In this document: piece by piece, positions 1 to 18,714 of the stretch
Numbering within the stretch: position 1 is the first letter of the stretch
Layout: every line of letters begins with the position of its first letter
Source of the DNA: Glandiceps talaboti
Lineage: Eukaryota > Hemichordata > Enteropneusta > Spengelidae
Direction of reading: 5' to 3'
DNA: 42,500 nt
Assembly (NCBI RefSeq): GCF_964340395.1
Contig: NC_135560.1
Span: 4,565,498 to 4,607,997 of the forward strand
Translations under genes and position numbers: made by a program
Notes under the pieces: generated by a model
What the model saw: the letters and a program-made list of their open reading frames with translations, nothing else
Told to the model about the DNA's origin: nothing
Databases searched by the model: none

Positions 1-318
1 TAGTATTCGACACCCTGCATATATACTGTAGTATCCTGAAATTGTTTTCGTGTAGTACAGGTGTAGATAAGTTCTAAAGAAACCATTCACAAGTCTGTAA
101 GTTTAGTTGTAATTATGTATGGTTTTTGATCGTATTTCAAGAATGGAGACACTACTAATGGGACATTTGAATGGTTTTATGATTTTTGGTTCCCAAACTA
201 TGATGAATATTCTACATAGATAAGACGAATAAGTCGAAATGTAACATTAATTAATTAAAAATTGACTACTATTGGATCAACTGACAATTTATTAATCGAG
301 ATCAAACATTTTATAACG

Positions 319-320
319 TT

Positions 321-381
<61 letters not shown>

Positions 382-655
382 CTACCACCACCACCACCAC
401 CACCCCCCCCACCACCACCACCACCACCACCACCACCATCATCATTACCCTCTCCACCACCACAAACATCACCTCCATGACCATCACCAAGACAACACAC
501 CACATCCCCCACCACTCAACAACCATAATAATTACTCTCACTACCACCACCACCACCACCACCACCTCCTCCTCCTCCTCCTCCTCCTCCACCACCTCCT
601 CCAGCAACATCACCACCGGTACCACCACCACCATCACCACCACCACTATAATACT
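319..655. repeat. Compound triplet microsatellite cluster
   Basis: About 20 uninterrupted ATC/TCA units (321-382) run into CCA units with short poly-C breaks (383-437), then further CCA and CCT tracts to about 655. The open frames over it are homopolymeric (Ser, Pro, Thr on +; Asp, Gly, Val, Met on -) and are best read as by-products of the repeat. Confidence 0.95.
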
Positions 656-873
656 GTGCTGAATTTTACTCATTGATGTGATGGGACAGATTGATTTCGT
701 TTCGTAGATTTTATTGAAAAAAATATATGAAGATTTATTTTAGTCGGTAATTGATAATAAATATACGCAAGCAGATTTGAAATTATGAATTTATGTGATA
801 TATCAACTCTTTATCTTAAACTTCATGATGCAATGAAATAAAAGCTGCCTGAAAAATTATCTTTCATAACGTT

Positions 874-876
874 CAT

Positions 877-919
<43 letters not shown>

Positions 920-921
920 TT
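874..921. repeat. (TTTA)n tetranucleotide microsatellite
   Basis: About 12 units of ATTT/TTTA. A shorter tract of the same motif lies at 2655-2680. Confidence 0.95.
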
Positions 922-1121
922 GTAGGCGACAAAAGTTTGTTGTGACCTTGCATATTACTTATTGGCATGGCTTGCATATGTCTATCTGTGCAACGCTGAA
1001 GACAATCTCCAGATTGAAGGACGCCCCCTACATTACGTCTTTATATTGTCACGGTGTAATCTGTTGCAACATACCCTTTGTCACTGTCCCTGGAAACAGT
1101 AAAATGTTAACTAGGCTGAAT

Positions 1122-1151
1122 CTCAGACCACTAACTAATTTAGTGGTCTGA
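1122..1151. repeat. CTCAGACCA hairpin, copy 1
   Basis: A short perfect inverted repeat: the arm CAGACCACTAA pairs with TTAGTGGTCTG around a 5-base loop. Similar arms with different loops recur at 3831-3862 and 10584-10614. Confidence 0.7.
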
Positions 1152-3438
1152 AGTAGAATTTAGAAACAGAACTGAATTTCACGGACCACAGACATTTAAG
1201 GAAGAAATGTCTTCCTTGTCTGTGATTTGACATGTCCTAATAATTAAGTTTATATCGATCAATTCATATTTCAGACAATCTCGTCCTTAATCAGACTATT
1301 TTAAATGAACACCTTTGACATCTGCAAACGTGTAGAATCAAAACGTAAAAAAAGAGAAAGTACATACTGTCACGATTGTAGTTTAGCCAGGTACAGCTGG
1401 TGAAGTTATCAATAACAACAGAACAATTAGTAAATGAATAGATACACTATCGAACATTTCGATGACTTGGGACAAAAGAGAAATCTGGTGTGGTTTGCAT
1501 CCTGGTAATGGAGTTATTTATAACAATATCAAGGTCGTCTTTGTTGATATACTGTATCATTGTTTGTACTGAACTGAGTAACCACGGCAACATCACTGTA
1601 TACAATATAGTACATGCATATTGCATTTAAGTGGTTTCCGTAGACGTGGCCAGGAAACTACAATGTATATTTCCATCTTTATAATATGATTTGTGTAGAT
1701 TTATAACTTCATCTAGAGCCAATCGAGTATCTTCAAGTTTCAAAGCAATGCATGGCGAGTAAGACTCTCATTTAGTTAACAATTTGAAGTATTTTACAGA
1801 TTCCCGTAAAAGTTGACAGTACAAATATGAGTGTATACGGTTGTTAGGTGCAATTCTATTTTACTTAGAAATCTCATTTATGTATGAAATACAGAATATG
1901 CGTACTAGGCAATCAATAGTCCGAGATTGTTTGAAGTAATATCGAACAAGTATTTACGAACAATACATGAATGATCTCACCACAATGAAGGGAATTGTGA
2001 CAACTGGAATATTGTAATATAACGCTTATAGAGGGCGTCCTTTAGAATGTAGCAACAGAAAAACGAGCCCTAAATAAATCAAACCATTCGTTTGTATGAA
2101 GCTATCGTAACTTCATAAGAGTGCCAGTGGTTGCAAAGTATACACAACTATACTCAGGCTCTTTATAAATCACTGTCCAAAAATCTATCATTTTGCTGTT
2201 TATTTTACAGGGAGATTTAGGAGAACTTATTTTTAGGAGAAGGCTTTCGTTTTATTTCTCAAGTCTCATTTAGTTGTTTGTATCAGTTTTAATTTATTGT
2301 AGCATCCGGCTTTCGACAAATTTTACCTAAGGGCACACCTGCACATGTTAGTCTGGATGCCAAAGTGGTCTCTAGATAAACCACTATGAGTGGAGGTGTA
2401 AATCGTAAGGATACCGTAGGGGAACTAGACTGTGAGTGGAGGTGTAAATAGTAACCATACTGTATAGGAACTAGACTGTGAGTGGGGGTGTAAATGGCAA
2501 CGATGCTGTTTACGAACTAGACTAGTGGAGATGTAAATCGTAACGATACATATATGGACTAGACTAGCACATGTAGGCTAATGTGATTGGTTGCCACCTA
2601 TCGCTAGTTGTGGAAACTGGGGAAACTTTTTCTCTCTTTTTTTTTTTTTACATATTATTTATTTATTTATTTATTTATTTGAGTACACGTAACAAAACCC
2701 TGTTTTTTTAAAGGTACAATGCATAAAAGGAAAATAACAACAAAACTAATAAGCTATCTGACTTGATGCCATCATATATACGCATCAATACAAGTGCTGT
2801 GTCTCATTATTTCTATATACTTGATAGATACTAGACGTATGATACGAGTGCCACATGTAACCAAACTATCGACATTGGGATTCAGAATGCAATAAAACTC
2901 ACTTACAGTTTTCAATGACTGGTAGTCAAACATGAGACTGAACTATTTTGAGGCATGTGTGACGAGGGCGGCAAACAGTCTGGAAAAAGTAATGATGGAT
3001 GGAATGGTTGGAGGCAATCTGAGTAATGTGGGAATATGGCTTGATTGCTTTATTTACCTCAACATTTTTCGCATATTGCCGGACGGTCGTTTTCGACTTT
3101 GAAGTTCTCGTAATTTTGGTAAACTATTTTGGTACGGGTCTGGTCTCTTAAATTTCATCTCCAGACATATGGTTTTTGACTTTGCTTGCTTGCTGGACCA
3201 TACCGTGACACGAAAGTTGAAGGTCTCTAATTTTACAACGGTCAAACCGATTGGCACCTTCTAAATCCCTACTTCTCTTACAAATTACTCTATCTATTAC
3301 TGATAAGACTTCAGCAACAAGGAGTTGCACAAACTTTAAAACTTTTCAAGATCAACACTGGTAGAGGGGTTGCTGATCCCGTACATGTCAAACACTATGT
3401 CAACATTCTGACACCTAAAGGGTATAAGTAAGAATTAC

Positions 3439-3496
3439 CACAGGGTGCCTCGAGCATGTAACTGATTGATCGATCGATCGATCGATCGATTGATCG

Positions 3497-3559
<63 letters not shown>

Positions 3560-3608
3560 AAATTTGTGGTGAAATAAAACTTGTACAAACATGCTCGATG
3601 CACCCTGT
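3439..3608. mobile_element. Microsatellite-bearing MITE-like element, copy 1
   Basis: A left end reading CAGGGTGCCTCGAGCATGT (from 3441) is matched in inverted orientation by ACATGCTCGATGCACCCTG at the right end (3589-3607), with one mismatch. The core is a pure GATC tract followed by about 18 GATT units (3461-3560). A second copy with the same left flank and related right flank lies in sulfotransferase intron 5 at about 13276-13460. A short non-autonomous DNA element that carries its own expandable tetranucleotide core fits this. Target-site duplications are not clear. Confidence 0.6.
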
Positions 3609-3830
3609 TGAATCACTTGTCCGTGTACAAACTGAGGCTAGTGTATAGAATTCTATAGCCATTGATACTATGGTATTAAACATAGTCTAATTCAAACCAC
3701 CACACGTTGTCATTTAGCCCATCCACAGTGATACTTCAATGGCCCATCCCAGTTAACCGTGACGTGACATTAACTGACAAAACCAGTAGACCTCATGGTT
3801 GTAGCGACAATTGAAAATCATTACTGTAGT

Positions 3831-3862
3831 CTCAGACCACTACTAGACGTTAGTGGTCTGAG
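3831..3862. repeat. CTCAGACCA hairpin, copy 2
   Basis: Perfect 12-base arms (CTCAGACCACTA and its complement TAGTGGTCTGAG) around an 8-base loop. It belongs to the same hairpin family as 1122-1151 and 10584-10614. Confidence 0.7.
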
Positions 3863-4087
3863 CTGTCGTATTGTCTATTGGTTTTTGTGTAGAGTATGAT
3901 CCGATATATCCTTTTGTCACGCAAATGTTCAGTTATTTGGATTATGTAAGCGAAAGAGATCCCCACTCCTTTGGATTCTGTTTATACTGTTTATACTGTT
4001 TCATATTTGATATTATATTATACCAGTATATTGATGGCGCAAATCGAGAGATCTGATTGGTCTAGACATCGAACAAAATGAGCAATA

Positions 4088-6120
4088 AGGGACCGGTCAG
4101 TTTCTCCAGCCTGAGGGGGGGGGGGCGGTGCATTCTTAAATCTGGCCGACAAAAAGTCACTGACCCCCTATCTGTAAAACCCAAAACAGGCTGACCCCCC
4201 CTATCACTTAATTCTAAAACATGATGACCCCCCCCCCCCCCCCATACATGATATTCGCATGAGTGACAGGTATTTTTTGATCGTGACTCAGTGTGGACTG
4301 CTTGACTGTATTGCATCTACTTTATAAGATCCCGGGTTAGCACTATCATAATTATAATTATTGACTACACAGGGTAAATACATTTGAAAAGGAGTTTAAT
4401 AGCATCTTGACAGTGAAAGGTAGGGGGAAAGCTTGAGAAGGGAATATGTACAGCTGTCATGGGGGTCCTAGGGGGTCTCCCCCTAGAAGCCCAGGAGGTT
4501 TTTAACTCTGAAAACTCAATTTTGAGACTATTCAGACATTTTTAGAAAATCATTTCCAAGCTTTACAAGACAGTACCAACATGTAAAAAGCAACTACATA
4601 AGGTTGAAATATTTTTGAAATATAGTTTGATAGGATCTTGACAGTAAGAGGTAGGGGAGAGATCTTGAGACTGGGATGTGTACACCTCATGGGGGGGGGG
4701 GGGGGTCCTAGGGGGTCTCCCCCTAGAAGCCCTGGAGGTTTTTTCCCTGAAAAGTCAATTTTGAGACTATTCAGACCCTTTCAGACAATAATTTCCAAGC
4801 CTTACAAGACAACACCAACATGTAAAAAAACAACTACATAGGGTTGAAATACTTTTGAAATATACTTTGATAGCATCTTGACAGTAAGAGGGGAAGAGCT
4901 TGAGACTGGGATATGTCCACCTCATGCGGGGGGTCTGAGGGTGTCTCCCTCTAGAAGCCCTAAAGGATTTTTACTCTTATAGCCAATATTTACGCTATTT
5001 AAACCCTTCAAGCAATAACTTAATCCATGCTTTACAAGACAGCAAGTATCAGAAACTATTCTTTATAACTTACACTAAGGGTTGAAATATGTTCTTAAAA
5101 AGTTAAATGGCATCATTATATACATGTAGGTCAGCACATCTAATGGTAGTATCATTGGTAGGGGAGATTTGGAGATTAAGGCAATTTTAGACTATCTTGG
5201 CAAACATTTCACATCTTGAAAAGACAATATCATCTCAAATTAGAATAGGGTGAAAATATTTAAGAAAAGTTTAATACCATTAAGACAGTAAAAAGGTTGT
5301 TGGTGCATCTGATTGTTGGTTGAATGCATGAGTGACCTCTGGGGGTGAGGAAGTCCTTGGGGTTTTCCCCCTGGTAGATATGGAGTTTTTTGCTTGAGAT
5401 ACTAAGGCAATGTTTAGGTTATTCATAACCTTTGAGGTAATATTTCCAAGCTTCGAAAAGCTAACCTAAATGTACATTTTAAATGAGTTTCCTGTATCAC
5501 ATAAAATAGACATGTAACATTAGTATAGGGGCATTAATATATGTATAATAAAGTCACCGGTATGTTAGAGAACTTTAGGTGGTCATACCTAGTGTATAAT
5601 AGAAACTGGAATCTGATGAGATGTGGTGATTTGTAGTGTCAATAACATGACGAGTAGAACAATTTAGATTAACTTCATTTATAAACTATCTATGAAAATT
5701 GCCATTACGAAACCTTCAAGTCACAAGTTCACTTTTGCCCCAAAATGCAATATAAGTGAAGCATTGATTGTGAAACAGCCAAGTATTTACATGACATGTT
5801 CTGTAACTAGTGTGGTAGCTAGGTAATACATGTATATGTATATGTATAGTTATGTTTGAACTAATAAGTAATATTAAAGAATTCATGTAAGAAACAGGGA
5901 CAAGAACAAATATTGACATGTACCACATTTCAGACAAGGCTATATGCCATTGTAGAAAGGATTGTTTTCTTCCATCACAATTTAAAATACAATGACCCCC
6001 CCCCCCTATCCACAATTTTCAAAACAGCATGACCCCCCCACCCCTACTGCCAATTTCAAAAACAGGGTGACCCCCCCTACCAAGCCGCCCCCCCCAGGCC
6101 GAAGAAACTGACTGGTCCCT
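4088..6120. mobile_element. TIR element with internal ~235-bp tandem repeats
   Basis: The left end (4088-4128) reads AGGGACCGGTCAGTTTCTCC and continues through a G-rich run. The right end (6085-6120) is its inverse, with the sequence GAAACTGACTGGTCCCT. Subterminal blocks of the type AAAACA..TGACCCCCCC occur near both ends. The interior holds about five tandem units, beginning near 4402, 4634, 4873, 5109 and 5276, each starting with a variant of CATCTTGACAGTAA and carrying a TCTCCCCCTAGAAGCCC-like block. No transposase frame is visible, so it looks non-autonomous. A related partial copy lies at 31345-32110. The superfamily is not identified because target-site duplications are ambiguous. Confidence 0.65.
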
Positions 6121-7187
6121 AATGTACGGTTGACATGTACGCATCCAAATTTTGATGTTCACTGTTGTTCGTCTACGCGAGCGTTGTAGTCGGCCGCCGG
6201 GATACTGATAGTGAACTCTGCGAATTGTCAGAGGAGGATTTTCTCAATGAGACAATATTTTATGGGAAATTACGATGGAAATTTCGAAAGCAGCCAAGTT
6301 ATCGCATATTTGTACAAATCATCGACTACTAAGCCCAAACCAGAAAATCTACAAACACCGATCGAGTCAACATTTTGACAGCTAAAGGGTATAACCAGTA
6401 ATATTAATACATTGAAACATAGACCCTGGTCTATCATTGAAACTATCAACCTGTCGCCATGTCACTCCACCGAGTCGCGATGTCGACCGGGCACAAAGCA
6501 TGCTGTATTCAATGAACCACTTCAAGTTTATACCTTGAGTCAAACATGTCGTTTACTCATTACTGTACACTTTTGATGAGTCGATCAATGTACAGATTAT
6601 CCCTAGAAACGACTAGCAGATAAAATAAATCCAGTCGCTGCCCAGATATCAGCTGTCTTGAAAGCAGCGTAATTGTTATGCAAATTAGGCACATATGAAA
6701 CTAGAAAACATTAGTTCTTATCTTGTTTCCGATATTTTCAATATACTGGTATAATATAATAGCGATAAACCACTCCCATATATCGCTCGTGCATGTATTT
6801 CGTTCACTGGTCAAAACCTCTTGGTATACCATGGGGGTGGGGGGTGGGGGGGGGGGGTTATTGCTTAAATAATCATTGCCATGTTTTAAAAAGGTTCTGC
6901 ATGTTATTTTTCCTGATGTGCGAAATTCTTTCAGTATCCACGTACGTATGTCAGCCAACACTGGTCTAAACGTGTCACTTACTGATATCGGTCTCCCTAA
7001 CTCTCGAGACCATTGTGTCATTGTATTTGGTATGTCATTTGGTAGCAGTCTTGCATGAACGGTCATAGACTAGACTGCTACTGCGCACTCTCTTTTCGAG
7101 TCGCCTATTCTTAAAAGAATAGTTGTCGTGGGTGAGAACCAAGGCGTGCACAGACAGCTCACCGACACCAGCAAGTTAACAACCATC
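6121..7187. other. Upstream region of the sulfotransferase gene
   Basis: No coding exon is supported on either strand. A poly-G tract lies at about 6833-6857. The last few hundred bases are the probable promoter and 5' UTR of the sulfotransferase, and no TATA box stands out. The frame continues upstream from the chosen ATG to a GTG at 7128, but this is not needed as a start. Confidence 0.4.
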
Positions 7188-14143
<6,956 letters not shown>

Positions 14144-15610
14144 ACCGCTGGGAATTGTGGGAAATTATCATTTTTAGGTAGAAATTGGTGTTCTGTATAA
14201 GCTTAGTATTCGTGATAATATGTAACTTCAAACTTCAAACTAATATCAAACTTCATTCGCTACTTTTTGTAACCCATACACTGGTCAAGGAATTTATCCG
14301 CTATCCGTCTTCACAAAGAAAATGGGGACCATTTTCCTTCACACTGACAGCAAAGAAAGCCTAAATTGCATCGTATTTCATTGTTTACATTATTCTACGC
14401 AGTTTATGCTTTTAGACAATCAAGTTCCATTTATACAACAAAGTAAAAACATATCATTTAGTCCCTTTTTAAAAACGTCAGGATTTCCTTCAAAATAGAT
14501 CAAAACAACGCCGATAATACCCTTTTTGGGGGGCGAAGGGGGAATTAACCGACATTTTTCTATTCAGATTTACTAGACATCCGAAGACATTTTTGATAAT
14601 TGAAATTTGATTATACAGTATTGTACCAGGCTAAATTCTATGTTGAACTTCAATATATCATGTTTATACAAACTTAATCGCAGTAAATGTATTTGTTTGA
14701 AATAATGTTGTTGGACTATTGTTTTTGAAACAGTTTTCAAACACATTAGAGCATAAGAAACTTTATGTGTAAGTAAAGCAAAGGCAGGATTTTCAAATCG
14801 AACATTTAATTTGATTACTAGAATTTCAATGGCTATAAAACCTGTAACAATGGTAAAGTCAGTCACTGTGAGGTTTGCAGGATAAAAAGTCAAAGTAAGT
14901 AACTATAAAGAAAGAACCAAAGAATCTATCATGATGTCATGGTTAAACGATCTTAGCAATCCTAATGACGTCACATAAATATATTCATTGTCCGTTTTAT
15001 ATCGTCATAGTTCTTATACTTTCGACTTTAATATTGGTCAGTGACAACGTGATGGATATATTTGTATATAACGTTATGCCACAGACTACATCTCATTTCT
15101 AACTTATTCGATCTGCTGACTGGATGAATCTGAGTTTCTCATCAGTCTTAGTGTGGGTCGACGAACTCACACTCCTGCTAAACAATCCAGAGTGAGGCTA
15201 TCGTAAAACAGGGATGTTTAAAGAGGTGGAGATTCCTAGCCTGTCTATGTCGTTGATCTGTGGCTACGATAGCTCTCGCCTACAATAAGCGACGTGGACA
15301 GATTAGAAGAACCTTAAACTGCTCGAATATTCAAACATATCATTTGATACTCTATTGATAGTGTAATTTTCAATTGAAATAAAACTCTACTTCTCAACTA
15401 CAGAATGAAATGATGTAATATGATTAATTACATATATAATTATCTAATAATAATAATACTAATAATAATGCATTTTTGTATTTTGCATGACCCGTATGAT
15501 GGGTATTCATATTTTGTATTCGAACTAAAGGGGAATAAAATACCGGATAAAACAACAAGTTTTTTACGTTAATGGTCAGTTTCCTTTCTTGGTCGTTTGT
15601 TTATATAATT
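14144..15610 (+). other. Sulfotransferase 3' UTR and downstream spacer
   Basis: No exon supported. The first AATAAA after the stop that I notice is at 15378-15383, with another near 15535; either could be the polyadenylation signal, but the distance of over 1.2 kb makes this uncertain. The 106-codon minus-strand frame at 14573-14893 has no recognisable features. Confidence 0.4.
15378..15383 (+). promoter_or_regulatory. Candidate AATAAA polyadenylation signal
   Basis: A canonical hexamer about 1.23 kb after the sulfotransferase stop codon. Assignment rests only on position and motif. Confidence 0.3.
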
Positions 15611-16072
15611 CCCAGGTTACGGATATATAGGACCCTGTAGACGATAGTTATACAGACATAACACCGACTGTTTCCTAGGTTACGGATATATAGGACCCTG
15701 TAGACGATAGTAATACAGACATAACACCGACTGTTTCCTAGGTTACGGATGTAGAGGACCCTGTAGACAGTAGTAGTACAGACATAACACCGACTGTTTC
15801 CCAGGTTACGGATGTAGAGGACCCTGTAGACAGTAGTAGTACAGACATAACACCGACTGTTTCCTAGGTTACGGATGTAGAGGACCCTGTAGACAGTAGT
15901 AGTACAGACATAACACCGACTGTTTCCCAGGTTACGGATGTAGAGGACCCTGTAGACAGTAGTAGTACAGACATAACACCGACTGTTTCCTAGGTTACGG
16001 ATGTAGAGGACCCCCGTAGACGATAGTAATACAGATATAGCACTGACTGTTTCCTAGGTTACGGATGAGAGA
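15611..16072. repeat. 63-bp minisatellite, about seven copies
   Basis: GGTTACGGA recurs at 15615, 15678, 15741, 15804, 15867, 15930, 15993 and 16057, a strict 63-bp period with one 64-bp step. Each unit contains AGGACCCTGTAGAC and ACATAACACCGACTG. Units alternate between TTTCCTAGG and TTTCCCAGG in the middle, hinting at a 126-bp higher-order unit. Degenerate relatives continue to about 16440. There are no unique spacers, so this is not CRISPR-like. Confidence 0.95.
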
Positions 16073-16559
16073 ATGTGTAAATATGGTGAGCATGAGACGA
16101 AGTTCAACCTTTGACTTAATTTACCCGCGGTGATCTCTCCCCTGGGGGTTGTGGACAGTCAAAAGTGGTAGTGCGTCTCTCGTACTACCCTTGGACAAAG
16201 ATGGTGTTTAGGTGGGTCACAGGTAGGGTAAAGGTTGGGTAATGGTGGGTAAACTAGACTTCCCGTGTAGTGGAATGTTTCCTAGTTTGATACGTCAATT
16301 GGTAAACGACCGATGTAGATGGCAAAACACTGACTGTTCGACTAGCTAGGTTACAGTACGTCAATTGGTAAACGACCACATCGTACAGTGACTGTGACAG
16401 ACAACGAACTGAATGTTTCATATAGCTAGGTTACGTTTAATCTATATAAATACCACACATAGAGTACCTACATGTACACTGGGGATTTGTTAGTAAAATA
16501 CCTCATTTTATCTCTGAAAAAAATAATAACTACATATACTGCATGGAATAGAAAATACT

Positions 16560-16684
16560 TAGAAGAACAGTGCATACTACTATAATATTATACATTTTCA
16601 CAATAATTTCACAGAAAATTCATTATCAATATACATTCATTAATCAATAACACATATCGAAGACAGACTTAACACGAATTTCAG
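16560..16684. repeat. ~120-bp dispersed repeat, copy B
   Basis: Same orientation as copy A at 13755-13872 and nearly identical over the shared stretch. Confidence 0.85.
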
Positions 16685-16851
16685 TATTTGTTTTGCCTGG
16701 TTATGATATTTTCTCACATCTATCACAAATGTAATAACAGTATCATATACATAATGAGAAATGAAGTATTATGGTTAATGTATCTTTATAGTATAACATA
16801 ACAAACGAAATAAGTTGTATGGTTTATAGTACCATAATCTATCTGTGTAGT

Positions 16852-17011
<160 letters not shown>

Positions 17012-17649
17012 GCTGCAATAACAAATAACTTTAATTACATTAAAAAAACATTTGTTCGGTTCCAGTTACCCGACCACACCTAGCATTTCACTGCCGACCC
17101 TAAACTTTTTTTTACGTATTCTAGAAAAATCATTATAAAATCGCAAAAGTTGTGAGGTCTCACGAAAATATAGTGGATGCGGAAACTGACATCAACTTAA
17201 AAAGACAAAATAAAAATGTTCTTCTAATCTGTAATCACTGTACAGCTGATAGGAAGAAATAAACAACACAGAGACCTGAACTAGACATTCACACAGAAAA
17301 AAATATAATAAAATAAAATAAAAAATCTACCTACTCCACCTATTCTAAAATTGAGCGTAATTGGAACCACACGTTTTTTTAGGCCTTAGTAGATTTTGTT
17401 TAAATATAGAAATATTCTTTTTAAAATCTATTTACTATTCTGGCGATCCAGGTCACGGTGTACTGAGATAGACACAAAATAAAGTGATTGCTGCGACATG
17501 TTGGCATAACCATTTATTTCATTATACTCACAGCAGGGTGGCGTTTCTGATGACTTCCATGGTTTTGCAGTGTTTATTTTGGGGTAATTCCAATGTTTAC
17601 ACTATCTTGATCACAGGGTGATTAGAATCACACAACAGAGGAACCGCAA

Positions 17650-17811
17650 TTACCTACTTGTGTACTCTACCATATCGACAGTAGTTTTAGTTTGTGACTA
17701 TCTTAGTACACCGATACCTCGATTACCAGAGTCGTAATTTAAACGAATATGAACATGTATAATATCCCCTATATTATCCTCCTAAATTATATACGTACGA
17801 GTATATGTGTC

Positions 17812-17868
<57 letters not shown>

Positions 17869-18714
17869 GTGTGTGTATGTATGTATGTATGTATGTATGT
17901 ATGTATGTATGTATGTATGTATGTATGTATGTATGTCTGTGTGTCTGCGCATGTGTGTGTATGTGTATGTATGTATGTATGTATGTATGTATGTATGTAT
18001 GTATGTGTGTGTCTGCCTGTGTGTGTCTCTCTATGTGTATGTGTGTATCTGTATCTGTGTGTCAGTGTTCGAAAGACTCTACATAGAAGTAGATGAATAT
18101 AGATGCAACATTTAAATTAATATTCCCATCTACAGCCCAATACATAAATGGCCATATTTGTTGAAATGGTCGAAATCGTCATGTCATATATGTACGAGGG
18201 AAAGTCTGTCCATGTACAATGAGCATTGTGTCTTAGATATGACGACGAGCTTTTTGTAGGGAAATGGGTTGTACAATTTCAAAAATCGCATATCCTTAAA
18301 TGGCCGGTACCACTTGAATTGAGGACGTGAACTGACGAGTCTCGGTCTGGTGAATGAGATGACGTACATTGTCGTATTTGAGTTGCTAAGTTGGAACATG
18401 AATAAAATAATTTAAATTCTTGCTTGATGATCCATATAGGAAACTGTCATATATGCTGGGATAATTAATGTTTTCTGTTTAACTTCGAAGAATAGAAAAG
18501 CATTTGTTGTTAACGACAAACATAAAATATCGAACTTGTTGAAATAAAACGTTAAAATCGTGACTATAAAACTACAGAATGCTGACAAAAGTACAAAGTG
18601 TTGACTTGGTTATAATAGCTGTAATATTTGTCTTTATGGCTCACTACATTATTCTATGTATTGTTCTTTGGGACACTTTCTTTTAACGATCATAGTTGTA
18701 AAGCTTCACTGAAC
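17650..18714 (-). other. 3' flank of receptor gene 1 (duplicated block)
   Basis: From about 17652 this block is homologous to 22783-24641, the 3' flank of receptor gene 2, including the stretch GTAGTTTTAGTTTGTGACTA and the AAATGGGTTGTACAATTTC region. The match runs up to the stop codons of the two genes and defines one edge of the tandem duplication unit. Confidence 0.7.
17805..18065. repeat. (CTGT)n/(ATGT)n compound microsatellite
   Basis: CTGT units (17812-17866) and ATGT/TATG units (17876-17937, 17960-18006). At the homologous place in the next duplication unit (about 22935-22960) only a short GTGTCTCTCTGT remains. The three overlapping open frames here are microsatellite translations. 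Confidence 0.95.

Larger units (their letters stand above)
1..4087. other. Gene-free spacer with simple repeats
   Basis: I see no coding exon that I can support. Open frames at 255-673 are translations of triplet microsatellites, and the open frame at 942-1151 has no recognisable domain and no splice context. Structure present: a triplet-repeat cluster, two (TTTA)n tracts, two CTCAGACCA hairpins and a microsatellite-bearing inverted-repeat element, each listed separately. Confidence 0.6.

Noticed and set aside
255-673. Several long frames rich in Ser/Pro, Asp/Gly or Met/Val
   Set aside because: They are translations of triplet microsatellites on both strands; no start context or domain.
3395-3616. 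Frames with repeated INQS
   Set aside because: They come from the GATT repeat core of the small inverted-repeat element.
7128-7187. N-terminal extension of the sulfotransferase (VGENQGVHRQL...)
   Set aside because: It begins with GTG. The first ATG is at 7188 and gives the normal SULT N-terminus.
15611-16072. CRISPR-like array
   Set aside because: The whole 63-bp unit repeats with no unique spacers, and the genome is eukaryotic.
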